64,000 nucleotides of DNA from assembly GCF_012277275.1 (NCBI RefSeq), contig NZ_CP051155.1, positions 2,790,001 through 2,854,000 of the forward strand, in the 5' to 3' direction. The position numbers and the translations under genes are program-made. Shown here piece by piece: positions 36,136 through 45,862 of the stretch (the stretch's first letter is position 1; each line of letters starts with the position of its first letter). The notes below the pieces were generated by a model. The model was given only the letters and a program-made list of their open reading frames with translations. It made no database searches and was not told where the DNA came from. The stretch is from Gephyromycinifex aptenodytis (GTDB lineage Bacteria > Actinomycetota > Actinomycetes > Actinomycetales > Dermatophilaceae).

Positions 36136-37110
36136 ATGAGCTGGATGCGGCGACTGGACGGGTTCCTGCTGGCGATCCTCGCAGCGGTCCTGGTGGCGAC
36201 GGTGTTGCCGGCAACCGGAGCTGCGGTTCCGGCGCTGGACTGGGTCGTCAAGGGCGCGATCTTCGTCCTGTTCTTCATGTACGGCGGGCGCCTGGAACCC
36301 CGAGAAGCGCTCGCCGGACTCAAACATTGGCGTCTGCACGGGGTGATCCTGGCGTTCACCTATGTGCTCTTCCCGCTGCTGGGCCTGGCCTTGGGGCTGG
36401 TCGCGCCCTATGTGATGAGCGACGCGCTCTACCTGGGCCTGCTGTTCGTCTGCCTGGTGCCCTCGACGGTGCAGAGCTCGATCACGTTCACCTCGATCGC
36501 GCGCGGCAATGTCGCCGGGGCCATCGTCAGCGCCTCACTGTCGAACCTGCTGGGGGTCTTCCTCACCCCCCTGCTGGTCATCGTGCTGATGACCAGCGCC
36601 GGACGGGTGAGCATCCAGGCCTCCTCGGTGCTGGACATCGTCGCCCAGATCCTGCTGCCTTTCGTGTTGGGCCAGTTGTCTCGTCCGCTTACAGCGAACT
36701 GGTTGGCGGCGAACAAGGGGTGGCTGAAGTTCGTTGACCGGGGTGTGATCGTGCTGGTCGTCTACTCCGCCTTCTCGGCCGGGATGCGCGAGGACATCTG
36801 GCACCAGGTGAGTCTGGGCGGGATCCTCGTCGTGACGTTGATGAGCGCATTCCTGCTCGCGGTGTTGTTGTGGCTCACCGGCGTGGCCGGGCGGCGGCTG
36901 GGTTTCAACCGCCCCGATCAGATCGCCATCCAGTTCTGCGGGACGAAGAAGTCGCTGGCCACAGGCCTGCCGATGGCAATCGTGCTGTTCCCGAACCTGC
37001 CGGTCGGGCTGGTCGTGCTGCCGTTGATGATCTTCCACCAGATGCAGCTCGTCGTGTGCGCGGCCCTGGCCCAACGCTACGGCCGCCAATCCGAAGCCGC
37101 GTCGGCCTGA
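36136..37110 (+). CDS. SBF-like (bile acid:sodium symporter / YfeH) family transporter
   Basis: The 324-residue protein has about ten predicted membrane segments. FCGTKKSLATGLPMA (about 276-290) and VPSTVQSSITFTS (about 114-126) are hallmarks of the SBF_like group. The substrate is unknown. It follows lysX by 60 bp and may be co-transcribed. ATG 36136 is chosen over ATG 36118 because the extension (MCLADA) is not conserved-looking; neither has a good Shine-Dalgarno. Confidence 0.83.
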   Translation: MSWMRRLDGFLLAILAAVLVATVLPATGAAVPALDWVVKGAIFVLFFMYGGRLEPREALAGLKHWRLHGVILAFTYVLFPLLGLALGLVAPYVMSDALYLGLLFVCLVPSTVQSSITFTSIARGNVAGAIVSASLSNLLGVFLTPLLVIVLMTSAGRVSIQASSVLDIVAQILLPFVLGQLSRPLTANWLAANKGWLKFVDRGVIVLVVYSAFSAGMREDIWHQVSLGGILVVTLMSAFLLAVLLWLTGVAGRRLGFNRPDQIAIQFCGTKKSLATGLPMAIVLFPNLPVGLVVLPLMIFHQMQLVVCAALAQRYGRQSEAASA

Positions 37111-37340
37111 TCGCGTTCTGGGTCAACCGCGCCGGGGCGTCCGTCCGGGGTCACTACCGGTGGACACCGACGCGCGAAGTCACCCAGGTAGCGCAGACTG
37201 GAAGATGAGGATCTGAGCTGCCCCAGGTGTGAGATGCCCGGTTCGAGGTATGGAACAACCAGGTGTCCTGCTGACGTTGGGACCACAGGACGTCGCCGTC
37301 CTCGTAAGCAAGGCTGATGGGGCTCGGCGGCAGGCACAGC

Positions 37341-37360
37341 TAGCATCGAGGTGTCTCGAT
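37341..37360 (+). promoter_or_regulatory. clpC promoter -10 (TAGCAT) and 5' hairpin
   Basis: TAGCAT at 37341-37346 would start transcription near 37353. It overlaps the short palindrome ATCGAG-GTGT-CTCGAT (37345-37360), which could be a regulator site or a leader hairpin. No clear ClgR box was found. Confidence 0.35.
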
Positions 37361-37378
37361 AGCGAGGGAGCGGAATAC

Positions 37379-39982
37379 ATGTTCGAGCGGTTCACCGATC
37401 GGGCCCGACGTGTGGTCGTGCTGGCGCAAGAAGAAGCGCGCATGCTCAACCACAACTACATCGGCACCGAGCACATTCTTCTCGGCCTCATCCACGAGGG
37501 CGAGGGCGTTGCCGCCAAGGCGCTTGAGAGTCTTGGCATCTCGCTCGATGCTGTGCGCGAGCAGGTCCAGGAGATCATCGGCCAGGGCCAGCAGGCCCCC
37601 AGCGGCCACATCCCCTTCACCCCGCGCGCAAAGAAGGTGTTGGAGCTCTCACTGCGCGAAGCGCTGCAGCTCGGGCACAACTACATCGGGACCGAGCACA
37701 TCCTCCTGGGGTTGATCCGGGAAGGTGAAGGTGTCGCTGCGCAGGTGCTGGTCAAGCTCGGCGCCGACCTGAACCGGGTGCGCCAGCAGGTCATCCAGTT
37801 GCTCTCGGGCTACCAGGGCGGCAAAGAGACCGCCGGCGCCGGCGTCGGCGGGCAGTCGACCTCCGGTGAAGGCACCCCGGCCGGTTCGCTGGTTCTCGAC
37901 CAGTTCGGCCGTAACCTCACCCAGGCAGCCCGCGAAGGCAAGCTGGACCCGGTCATCGGGCGCGGCAAAGAGATCGAGCGCGTCATGCAGGTGCTCTCTC
38001 GCCGCACCAAGAACAACCCGATCCTCATCGGTGAGCCCGGCGTCGGTAAGACGGCAGTCGTGGAGGGCCTGGCCCAGGACATCGTCAAGGGCGAGGTGCC
38101 CGAGACGCTCAAGGACAAGCACATCTACACCCTTGACCTGGGGGCGCTGGTCGCAGGCTCGCGCTACCGCGGTGACTTCGAAGAGCGCCTGAAGAAGGTC
38201 CTCAAGGAGATCCGCACCCGCGGCGACATCATCCTGTTCATCGACGAGATCCACACCCTCGTCGGTGCTGGCGCCGCTGAAGGTGCCATCGACGCGGCGA
38301 GCATCCTGAAGCCGATGCTGGCCCGCGGCGAACTGCAGACCGTCGGTGCGACAACGCTGGACGAGTACCGCAAGCACATCGAGAAGGATCCCGCGCTGGA
38401 GCGTCGCTTCCAGCCGATCCAGGTGGCCGAGCCGACCCTGGCCCACGCCATCGAGATCCTCAAGGGCCTGCGTGACCGGTACGAGGCGCACCACCGCGTC
38501 TCCATCACCGACGCTGCCCTGGTCGCTGCGGCGAATCTGGCCGACCGCTACATCAACGACCGGTTCCTGCCGGACAAGGCCATCGACCTCATCGACGAGG
38601 CCGGCGCCCGCCTGCGCATCAAGCGCATGACGGCGCCGCCGGACCTGCGCGAATTCGACGACAAGATCGCGCACGTGCGCCGCGAGAAGGAAGCGGCCAT
38701 CGACGGCCAGGACTTCGAGAAGGCCGCCAAGCTGCGCGACGATGAGAAACAACTCATCGAAGCGAAGAACAAGCGTGAGAAGGAATGGAAGTCCGGCGAC
38801 ATGGATGTCGTCAGCGAGGTTGACGAGGACGTCATCGCCGAGGTGCTCGCCGCCTCCACCGGCATCCCGGTGTTCAAGCTCACCGAGGAAGAGTCCAGCC
38901 GCCTGCTCAACATGGAGGCTGAACTCCACAAGCGCATCGTCGGCATGGACGACGCCATCAAGGCGCTCTCGCAGGCGATCCGGCGCACCCGCGCCGGTCT
39001 GAAAGACCCGCGTCGTCCCGGCGGTTCGTTCATCTTCGCCGGCCCCACCGGTGTCGGTAAGACCGAGCTGGCCAAGGCGCTCGCCGAGTTCCTCTTCGGT
39101 GACGAGGACAGCCTCATCACCTTGGACATGAGCGAGTTCGCCGAGAAGCACACCGTCTCGCGACTGTTCGGTTCCCCTCCCGGCTACGTCGGCTACGAAG
39201 AGGGCGGCCAGCTCACCGAGAAGGTGCGTCGCAAGCCGTTCTCGGTGGTGCTCTTCGACGAGGTCGAGAAGGCGCACGCGGACATCTTCAACAGCCTGCT
39301 GCAGATCCTGGAAGACGGGCGTCTCACCGACGCCCAGGGCCGGGTCGTCGACTTCAAGAACACCGTCATCATCATGACGACCAACCTCGGCACCCGGGAC
39401 ATCAGCAAGGCCGTCAGCCTCGGCTTCGCGCCCGACTCCAGCCAGGGTGGCAGCTACGAGCGGATGAAGAACAAGGTCAACGACGAACTCAAGCAGCACT
39501 TCCGTCCCGAGTTCCTCAACCGTGTCGATGACACGATCGTCTTCCCGCAGCTGTCGCAGGACGAGATCGTCCAGATCGTCGACCTGATGGTGGCGCGCCT
39601 GGACGAGCGGCTCAAGGACAAGGACATGGGTATCGAGCTCACGCCCGCGGCCAAGCAGTTGCTTGCCGAGCGTGGCTACGACCCGGTGCTGGGTGCCCGT
39701 CCGCTTCGTCGCGCGATCCAGCGCGACATCGAGGACGAGCTGTCCGAGCAGATCCTTTACGGCCGCATCGGTGCAGGCGAGCTCATCTTGATCGACGTCG
39801 AGGGCGAGGGCAAGGACGCCAAGTTCACCTTCGTCGGCACCCACAAGGAACCCGAAATCGAGCAACCGCTGCCGGACCACGTGCCGGGCAGCGACCACGG
39901 TGGCCCCGAGCAGATCACCGGGGGCGGTGGCGGCGCTGTCGGCGCCGAGACTCCGGCCCCCGAGGGTGGCGCGCAGGCCTGA
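37379..39982 (+). CDS. clpC: ATP-dependent Clp protease ATP-binding subunit ClpC
   Basis: The 867-residue class I Clp/Hsp100 unfoldase feeds substrates to ClpP1P2. A duplicated N-domain (about 1-145, two copies of [16 protein letters not shown]-type sequence), AAA1 with GEPGVGKT and LFIDEIH, a UVR-containing middle domain (about 425-460) and AAA2 with GPTGVGKT and LGF-type ClpP contacts are in the expected order. The C-terminal tail is Gly/Pro-rich. GAGGGAG lies 7-8 nt before ATG 37379. A strong terminator follows. Confidence 0.96.
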   Translation: MFERFTDRARRVVVLAQEEARMLNHNYIGTEHILLGLIHEGEGVAAKALESLGISLDAVREQVQEIIGQGQQAPSGHIPFTPRAKKVLELSLREALQLGHNYIGTEHILLGLIREGEGVAAQVLVKLGADLNRVRQQVIQLLSGYQGGKETAGAGVGGQSTSGEGTPAGSLVLDQFGRNLTQAAREGKLDPVIGRGKEIERVMQVLSRRTKNNPILIGEPGVGKTAVVEGLAQDIVKGEVPETLKDKHIYTLDLGALVAGSRYRGDFEERLKKVLKEIRTRGDIILFIDEIHTLVGAGAAEGAIDAASILKPMLARGELQTVGATTLDEYRKHIEKDPALERRFQPIQVAEPTLAHAIEILKGLRDRYEAHHRVSITDAALVAAANLADRYINDRFLPDKAIDLIDEAGARLRIKRMTAPPDLREFDDKIAHVRREKEAAIDGQDFEKAAKLRDDEKQLIEAKNKREKEWKSGDMDVVSEVDEDVIAEVLAASTGIPVFKLTEEESSRLLNMEAELHKRIVGMDDAIKALSQAIRRTRAGLKDPRRPGGSFIFAGPTGVGKTELAKALAEFLFGDEDSLITLDMSEFAEKHTVSRLFGSPPGYVGYEEGGQLTEKVRRKPFSVVLFDEVEKAHADIFNSLLQILEDGRLTDAQGRVVDFKNTVIIMTTNLGTRDISKAVSLGFAPDSSQGGSYERMKNKVNDELKQHFRPEFLNRVDDTIVFPQLSQDEIVQIVDLMVARLDERLKDKDMGIELTPAAKQLLAERGYDPVLGARPLRRAIQRDIEDELSEQILYGRIGAGELILIDVEGEGKDAKFTFVGTHKEPEIEQPLPDHVPGSDHGGPEQITGGGGGAVGAETPAPEGGAQA

Positions 39983-39994
39983 TTCCGAGATCGT

Positions 39995-40027
39995 AGTGAG
40001 GGCACCGACTCTGTCGGTGCCCTCACT
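39995..40027 (+). terminator. Strong hairpin after clpC
   Basis: A 15-bp perfect stem (39995-40009 with 40013-40027) and 3-nt loop starting 13 nt after the stop, followed by GCTTCC without T-run. Confidence 0.85.
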
Positions 40028-40095
40028 GCTTCCCGGCCGGCGCCGGGACAGCTCTTCGCCATCGGTGGCTTAAGCGGTATGGAAAGGTGAACGTC

Positions 40096-40932
40096 ATGAC
40101 CAATCGTGAGCTGCAGCAGCGCATCATCGATGAGCTTGAGGTGGTGGACCCGGCCGGTTTCGATGCTGAGGCCGAAGCGAAGCGTCGGGTGCGCTTCCTG
40201 GCCGACTACCTGTTGGCCACAAAAGCCCGAGGTTACGTCCTGGGGATCAGTGGGGGCGTCGATTCCAGCTTGGGCGGAAGGTTGTGTCAGCTCGCGGTGG
40301 AGCAGGTACGCGCCGAAGGTGGCGACGCCCGATTCATCGCGATGCGGCTGCCGTACGGCGTCCAAGCCGATGAGGCCGATGCGCAGCAGGCGCTGGCATT
40401 CATCCGCCCCGATGAGACCCTGCAAGTCGACATTGCGCCGGCGACCGACGCCCTGTGGCAGGAGTGTCTGCACGCCGGAATGAGCCTGGACGATCCGAGC
40501 AGAGAGCATTTCGTGCTGGGCAATGTCAAAGCCCGGCAGCGGATGATCGCGCAGTACACGGTGGCCGGGGCGCGCGGGATGTTGGTCGTCGGCACCGATC
40601 AGGCGGCTGAGGCCGTCGTGGGCTTCTACACCAAGTTCGGTGATGGGGCCTGTGATCTGACACCGCTGGCGGGGCTGCCCAAGCGACGCGTCCGTGAGAT
40701 CGCGCGCTACCTGGGCGCGGCGCCGGACCTCGTGGAGAAGGTCCCGACCGCTGACCTGGAGTCGGACAAGCCGCTCCTGGCGGACGAGGCGGCGCTCGGG
40801 GTCTCCTACGAACTCGTGGACGACTTCCTTGAAGGTCACCAGGTGCCGCCGCAGGCTGAGGAGACCATCCTCGGCTGGTATCGCCGGACGGGGCACAAAC
40901 GCGCCCTGCCGGTCACCCCCGGTCGGGCCTGA
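40096..40932 (+). CDS. nadE: Ammonia-dependent NAD+ synthetase
   Basis: The 278-residue enzyme amidates deamido-NAD to NAD with ATP and NH3. The PP-loop SGGVDSS (52-58) and [16 protein letters not shown] are conserved. The glutamine amidohydrolase domain found in the long form of M. tuberculosis is absent. ATG 40096 lies 6 nt after AGGTGA; GTG 40087 overlaps that site. Confidence 0.92.
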   Translation: MTNRELQQRIIDELEVVDPAGFDAEAEAKRRVRFLADYLLATKARGYVLGISGGVDSSLGGRLCQLAVEQVRAEGGDARFIAMRLPYGVQADEADAQQALAFIRPDETLQVDIAPATDALWQECLHAGMSLDDPSREHFVLGNVKARQRMIAQYTVAGARGMLVVGTDQAAEAVVGFYTKFGDGACDLTPLAGLPKRRVREIARYLGAAPDLVEKVPTADLESDKPLLADEAALGVSYELVDDFLEGHQVPPQAEETILGWYRRTGHKRALPVTPGRA

Positions 40933-41020
40933 ACCTCACCGGGTCGTTCGCCACCCGCTCTGCCGGGTCAGCGGCGTCTCGCTCGGCGGTCCAGTCCGTC
41001 GCCGCGGAGCGCACTCGCCT

Positions 41021-41026
41021 GATACT
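41021..41026 (+). promoter_or_regulatory. -10 box GATACT of leaderless argA
   Basis: Hexamer close to TATACT ending 7 nt before ATG 41034, with no Shine-Dalgarno. Confidence 0.45.
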
Positions 41027-41033
41027 GCTGCCC

Positions 41034-41531
41034 ATGGTCGAGGTCGTGCGGGCAATAACGAAAGATGTCAGCGGAATCCGTGCCCTGGTGGAACCCCAGG
41101 CGGGAAAGCGGGTCCTGCTGGCCAAAGAGGTCGTCTCCTACTACGAATCCCTGCACGACTTTCGGGTGGTTCGTGACGAGCAGGGCGTGGTCATCGGGTG
41201 CGGCGCTTTGCACGTGATGTGGGAGGACCTCGCGGAGGTGCGCACCCTCACCGTGCGCGAGGATTATCTGGGCAAGGGCGTCGGGGGTGCCATCCTGCGT
41301 CAGCTGTTGACGGACGCGCGCGCAGTCGGGGTGCAACGCGTCTTCTGCCTCACCTTCGAGACGCAGTTCTTCGGCCGTCATGGCTTCGAACCCATCGAGG
41401 GGATCCCGGTCGAGCCCAGCGTGTATGCGGAGTTGTTGCGCAGCTACGACGAAGGGGTCGCCGAGTTCCTCGACCTGGAGCGGGTCAAACCGAACACCTT
41501 GGGCAATACCCGCATGCTCTGCCGGCTCTGA
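41034..41531 (+). CDS. argA: Amino-acid N-acetyltransferase (short ArgA type)
   Basis: The 165-residue single-domain GNAT enzyme acetylates glutamate (or glutamine) for arginine synthesis, resembling the short actinobacterial ArgA (Rv2747 type) that lacks the kinase-like domain of E. coli ArgA. The acetyl-CoA site is LTVREDYLGKGVGGAILRQL (about 77-96) and the C-terminal half has FFGRHGFEPI. The leaderless pattern supports ATG 41034. It converges on mutY with 25 bp between. Confidence 0.87.
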   Translation: MVEVVRAITKDVSGIRALVEPQAGKRVLLAKEVVSYYESLHDFRVVRDEQGVVIGCGALHVMWEDLAEVRTLTVREDYLGKGVGGAILRQLLTDARAVGVQRVFCLTFETQFFGRHGFEPIEGIPVEPSVYAELLRSYDEGVAEFLDLERVKPNTLGNTRMLCRL

Positions 41532-41556
41532 ATCGCAGCCCGCCGCCCGCCGCAGT

Positions 41557-42462
41557 TCAGCGCGGCAGGCAGTACCGCTCGCGCGGTAGCGGTTCGACCA
41601 GGCCGTCTTCGATCAGCGAGGCCAGACAGCGCTGCAGTTTGAGTTCGTCCTCGGGCCAGGCCGTTGCCAGGGCATGCGCATCCAACGGGTCGGGCGACTC
41701 ACGCAACAGTGCCAGGATGCGGCCCCGGACCTGACGGTCGGTTCCCGCCCATGCCTGTCCCCGTCGTGCTGGGCCGGTGTACGGCGGCGCCCCCGCCGCT
41801 TGCCAGGCGCAGGTCTGGATGACCGGGCAGGCGCCACAGCGCGGGTTGCGCGCCGTGCAGATCAGCGCGCCGAGCTCCATGATCGCGGCGTTCCAGCGGG
41901 CGGCTTGCTCGTCATCGCTGGGCAGCAGCGCGGTCGCCAGTGCCTGCTCGGCTCGACTCATGGACGGTGCCGGCAATGGCTCGGCCCGGACCAGCCGGGC
42001 TTGCGCCCGGCGGACGTTGATATCGACCACGGTGGCCCGGCCTCCGAACGCAAACGCCAACACCGCGGCGGCCGTGTAGGGGCCGACCCCGGGCAACGCC
42101 AATAACTCCGGGTACGTGTTGGGGACCTGGCCGTGATGGATGCGGACCATCTGCGCTGCCGCTTCGTGCAGGCGCAACGCCCGTCGGGGATATCCCAACC
42201 GATCCCAGTGACGCACCGCCTCCCCGGGGGCGGCCGCCGCCAGGGCCGCCGGCGTCGGCCAGCGCTGCATCCAGGCCTGCCACACCGGCGCCACCCGCGC
42301 GACGGGGGTCTGGTGGCTCATCACCTCCGAGACGAAGACGCCCCACGCGCTGGTGCGTCCGTCGCGCCATGGCAGGTCCCGGCGCGCGACGTCATACCAA
42401 TCGAGGATCCGCTGGTGCAGGAGGGCGGTCTGAACAGGCAGGGAGGTGGGGGCAGCCGACAT
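41557..42462 (-). CDS. mutY: A/G-specific adenine glycosylase
   Basis: The 301-residue base-excision enzyme removes A mispaired with 8-oxoG. The helix-hairpin-helix LPGVGPYTAAAV, the catalytic Asp in VVDINVRRA and the [4Fe-4S] ligands CTARNPRCGACPVIQTC are intact. The usual MLQQT motif reads MSHQT. The C-terminal NUDIX-like 8-oxoG recognition domain of E. coli MutY is shortened. It follows disA by 18 bp and probably shares its transcript. Confidence 0.92.
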   Translation of the reverse strand: MSAAPTSLPVQTALLHQRILDWYDVARRDLPWRDGRTSAWGVFVSEVMSHQTPVARVAPVWQAWMQRWPTPAALAAAAPGEAVRHWDRLGYPRRALRLHEAAAQMVRIHHGQVPNTYPELLALPGVGPYTAAAVLAFAFGGRATVVDINVRRAQARLVRAEPLPAPSMSRAEQALATALLPSDDEQAARWNAAIMELGALICTARNPRCGACPVIQTCAWQAAGAPPYTGPARRGQAWAGTDRQVRGRILALLRESPDPLDAHALATAWPEDELKLQRCLASLIEDGLVEPLPRERYCLPR

Positions 42463-42480
42463 GGAGACGCAGCGAGCCGC

Positions 42481-43554
42481 TCAGACGTAGCGCTCGAGGA
42501 TGCTGGATTCGGCCAAGCGGGAAAGTCCTTCCCGGACCGCGCGCGCACGACCTTCACCCACACCGTCTACGGCCTGCAACTCATCGAGGTTGGCAGCCAG
42601 CAAACGCTGCAAGCCGCCGAAATGGTCCACGAGCCGGTCGACGATCGCTCCGGGCAGGCGAGGCACCTTGGACAGCATCCGATAGCCCTTGGGATTGGCG
42701 GTGTCGTCCAGGCTCTCCGACAGCGTGGAGTAGCCCAGCGCGCTACTGCCGGAAGCCAAGTCGAGCAGGTCGGAGGGGGATAGTGCAGCCATCGACTCCA
42801 GCACGTCGTCGCGGGTGCGTCCCAGCTCGACGTTGAGGTAATCGCGGATGACCAGATCCCGATCGCGGTCGATGCCGCGGGTCAGCTCTTCCAACTGCAG
42901 GGTCAACAGGCGCCCGTCGGTGCCGAGCTCGATGACATAGCTGGAGATCTCGTCGTGAATCCGGCGCACCATCTCCAGACGCTGCAGCACAGCGGCGACG
43001 TCGCGGATGGTGACGAGGTCCTCGATCTCCAGGGCCGACAGCGTGCCCATCACCTCATCGAGGCGGGCCTTGTACCGCTCCAGGGTCTGCAACGCCTGAT
43101 TGGCCTTGGACAGGATCGCGGCTGATCCCTCCAAGACGTGGCGGAAGCCGTTGATGTACAACGCGGCGATCTGCATCGACTGGCTGACCGAGATCACCGG
43201 GAAACCGGTCTGCTTGGAGACCCGTTCTGCGGTGCGGTGCCGGGTGCCTGACTCGCTGGTCTCGATGGAGGCATCAGGCAGCAGCTGGGTGGCGGCCTTC
43301 AGGATCCGGGTCACCGAGCCGTCGACCAGAACCGCGCCGTCCATCTTTGCCAGCTCCCGCAACCGGGTGGCCGAGAACTCGATCTCCAGCGGGAACCCGC
43401 CGGTGGCGATCTGCTCAAGCACTTGGTTGTATCCGAGAACGATCAGCGCGCCGGTGCCGCCCCGCAGAATCCGCTCCACGCCTTCACGCAGTTCGGTACC
43501 GGGGGCTACCGCAGCAAGGGCCTGGCGCAGGGCGTCCTCGTCGATGCCGGCCAT
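42481..43554 (-). CDS. disA: Diadenylate cyclase / DNA integrity scanning protein DisA
   Basis: The 357-residue octameric enzyme makes c-di-AMP from ATP and pauses at branched DNA. The cyclase domain carries MDGAVLVDG (DGA at 72-74) and GTRHRTAE (RHR at 105-107); the C-terminal HhH domain ends with LQAVDGVGEGRARAV. It lies between radA and mutY; RadA is a known DisA partner in other bacteria. Confidence 0.95.
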   Translation of the reverse strand: MAGIDEDALRQALAAVAPGTELREGVERILRGGTGALIVLGYNQVLEQIATGGFPLEIEFSATRLRELAKMDGAVLVDGSVTRILKAATQLLPDASIETSESGTRHRTAERVSKQTGFPVISVSQSMQIAALYINGFRHVLEGSAAILSKANQALQTLERYKARLDEVMGTLSALEIEDLVTIRDVAAVLQRLEMVRRIHDEISSYVIELGTDGRLLTLQLEELTRGIDRDRDLVIRDYLNVELGRTRDDVLESMAALSPSDLLDLASGSSALGYSTLSESLDDTANPKGYRMLSKVPRLPGAIVDRLVDHFGGLQRLLAANLDELQAVDGVGEGRARAVREGLSRLAESSILERYV

Positions 43555-43672
43555 GGTCCTCCCTCGTGTGAAGTCGCCTCGAGTACGCGAGGGCGGATAC
43601 GTACATAGATCCGCTGGCAGTCTAGCTCCCCCGCGGCCCGGGCTGAGTCTGCCGGACGGTGCGCAGCGCAGG

Positions 43673-45061
43673 TCAGGGCGCGCCGAGGAGGCCGCGAACT
43701 GCCTCGTCTAAGCGCGCCACTTGCCGCACCACGAGGCCGCGCGGCACGTCGGCTGCTTCTACCGACCCGGCAGGTACGACCGCCTGAGAAAAGCCCAGCC
43801 GGGCCGCTTCGGCCAGCCTTCGCGGCACCCCGGCGGTGGGGCGCAACTCGCCGGCCAAGCCGACCTCCCCCAGGGCGACGGTGCCGCGGGGGAGCGGGCG
43901 ATCGGCCACCGAACCGGCCATCGCGAGGGCTACCGCAAGGTCCACGGCCGGCTCGCTGAGGCGGACCCCGCCGACGGTGGAGACGTAACAGTCGCACTTC
44001 TGTACCGGGATCCGCACATGCTTTTCCAGCACGGCCAGCACCATCGCCACCCGAGAGGTATCCAAGCCGCTCGTGGTTCGCCTGGGAGAGGGAGCCTGGG
44101 TGCTGGACAGCAAAGCCTGCACCTCGGTGACCAACGGCCGCCTGCCCTCCAAAGTGACAGTGACCGCAGTGCCGGGGACCATCAGGTCCCGACTGGACAG
44201 GAAGAGGGCGCTGGGGTCGGTGAGTCCGACGATGCCGTTCTCGCCCAGGTCGAAGCAGCCGACCTCGTCGGTGGGGCCGTAGCGGTTCTTCACGGCCCGC
44301 ACCAGGCGTAGCCGGCTGTGCCGCTCGCCTTCGAACTGCACCACGACATCGACGAGGTGTTCCAGCACGCGCGGGCCGGCGATCGAGCCGTCCTTGGTGA
44401 CATGCCCCACGAGCAGGGTGGACATCCCTCTGCTCTTGGAGGCAGTGATGACTGCGGCGGCGACCTCGCGCACCTGGGACACGTTGCCCGCCGACCCATC
44501 GACCTGGGCGCTGCTGATGGTCTGTACCGAGTCCAGGACGAACAGGTCGGGGGAGAGTTGTTCGACCTGGGCCAGAACCGTACCGAGGTCGCCCTCGGAG
44601 GCCAGATAAAGATTGGGAGCAAGCGCTCCGATGCGTTCGGCGCGCAGCCGCACTTGAGCGGCCGATTCCTCGCCACTGACATAGAGCACCCGGCGCCCCG
44701 CGGTGGCGGCGCGAGCTGCGACATCCAGCAACAGGGTCGATTTGCCGACGCCCGGCTCGCCGGCGACGAGTACCACCGCTCCGGCCACCAGTCCGCCGCC
44801 GAGGACCCGATCGAACTCCGAGACCCCGGTGGGGATGGAAAGCGCCTGGGTGGCATCGACATCGGCGATCGGCATGGCCGGGTGTGCGACATGGCCCGCG
44901 GGTTGGGTGCGCCCGAGAGTCTCGCCGCCGAGTTCCTCCACAGTTCCCCAGGCCTGGCAGCCACCGCAACGACCGGCCCACTTGATCGAGGTCCAACCGC
45001 ATTCGGTGCAGCGATGCCCGGCCCCTCGTGAAGTGGAGCGCTTGGCCGCCTTGTTCGTCAT
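43673..45061 (-). CDS. radA: DNA repair protein RadA/Sms
   Basis: The 462-residue RecA-like helicase promotes branch migration in recombination. Zinc finger CTECGWTSIKWAGRCGGC (C18, C21, C32, C35), Walker A GEPGVGKSTL, the KNRYG motif in VKNRYGPTDEVG and the Lon-like C-terminal domain are present. ATG 45061 is preceded by TACCGT with 7 nt between (leaderless); GTG 45070 is an alternative. disA follows 118 bp downstream. Confidence 0.95.
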   Translation of the reverse strand: MTNKAAKRSTSRGAGHRCTECGWTSIKWAGRCGGCQAWGTVEELGGETLGRTQPAGHVAHPAMPIADVDATQALSIPTGVSEFDRVLGGGLVAGAVVLVAGEPGVGKSTLLLDVAARAATAGRRVLYVSGEESAAQVRLRAERIGALAPNLYLASEGDLGTVLAQVEQLSPDLFVLDSVQTISSAQVDGSAGNVSQVREVAAAVITASKSRGMSTLLVGHVTKDGSIAGPRVLEHLVDVVVQFEGERHSRLRLVRAVKNRYGPTDEVGCFDLGENGIVGLTDPSALFLSSRDLMVPGTAVTVTLEGRRPLVTEVQALLSSTQAPSPRRTTSGLDTSRVAMVLAVLEKHVRIPVQKCDCYVSTVGGVRLSEPAVDLAVALAMAGSVADRPLPRGTVALGEVGLAGELRPTAGVPRRLAEAARLGFSQAVVPAGSVEAADVPRGLVVRQVARLDEAVRGLLGAP

Positions 45062-45068
45062 GGGCCCC

Positions 45069-45074
45069 ACGGTA
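45069..45074 (-). promoter_or_regulatory. -10 box TACCGT of leaderless radA
   Basis: On the minus strand TACCGT ends 7 nt before ATG 45061. Confidence 0.5.
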
Positions 45075-45164
45075 GGCGCCGGGACCGACAGCGCTTCGCC
45101 GGCGACGGTTCCTCAGCCGGCCTCGGCGGCTCCTGCGTCACGGTGTCCATGCAGCGGCGGCGCA

Positions 45165-45848
45165 CTAGTCGTAGCGGCGCCACCACAGATCGACGGCGTA
45201 ATCGACCTCGCAACCCTCGTGCTCGCGAAGAATTGCCGCCGCCTGAGTCGGGGCGAACTCGATCCTCACCACGGCCTCGAAGTCAGCGCGTGAACGCATC
45301 TGCCAGCGCATCAGGACCGGTTCCCGGTTCCAGCCGTGCCGCCGCCAGAACCGCTGCAGCGCAAGCGGATCACGTTCGGGATGGGCCCGTGCGAACCAGG
45401 CGCCGAAGGTGGAGCGGGTCGAGTCGTTGTCGATGACGAACGCGGTGCCGCCGGGGGCCATCACCCGATCCAACTCGCGCAAGCCGGGCTCTGCGCCGGG
45501 CCCGAAGAAGTAGGCCCATCGCGCGTGGGCCACGTCGATGCTGCGCTCCCGAACCGGCAGAGCCTCGGCCTCACCCTGGCGCACCTCGACATCGGGCAGG
45601 TCGGCCACCCTGGCCCGTGCCAGCTCGACCAGCGGCGGGTGCGGTTCCACCCCGATCACGTGCGAGGCTCGCCGGGCGAAGAACGGCAAGTGGAAGCCGG
45701 CGCCGCAACCGATGTCCAGGACCCTAGCGCCGTCGTGATCGTGCAGGCGTTCCATCGCCGCGGCGATCAACCCGTCGGGGTCGACCGCCTGGTTCTCGAT
45801 CTCGTAAGTCTGGCTGTGATTCCAGATGTTGGGGCTCATCCGCACCAT
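45165..45848 (-). CDS. Class I SAM-dependent methyltransferase
   Basis: The 227-residue protein has the SAM motif VLDIGCGAGFHLPFFARR (about 45-62) and the later GTAFVIDND strand. The substrate is unknown; the layout is that of small-molecule methyltransferases of the Methyltransf_11 type. It lies 14 bp after the Cys-rich protein gene and is probably co-transcribed with it. ATG 45848 (MVRMSPN) is chosen; ATG 45839 is equally possible. Confidence 0.78.
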   Translation of the reverse strand: MVRMSPNIWNHSQTYEIENQAVDPDGLIAAAMERLHDHDGARVLDIGCGAGFHLPFFARRASHVIGVEPHPPLVELARARVADLPDVEVRQGEAEALPVRERSIDVAHARWAYFFGPGAEPGLRELDRVMAPGGTAFVIDNDSTRSTFGAWFARAHPERDPLALQRFWRRHGWNREPVLMRWQMRSRADFEAVVRIEFAPTQAAAILREHEGCEVDYAVDLWWRRYD

Positions 45849-45862
45849 CAGGAGACCCTGGC

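Noticed and set aside
37649-39898. 749-residue minus-strand frame opposite clpC
   Set aside because: Mirrors ClpC codons; rich in Val, Asp and Leu without any family motif.
43506-45002. 498-residue minus-strand frame in radA
   Set aside because: Out-of-frame Arg/Gly-rich translation of radA.
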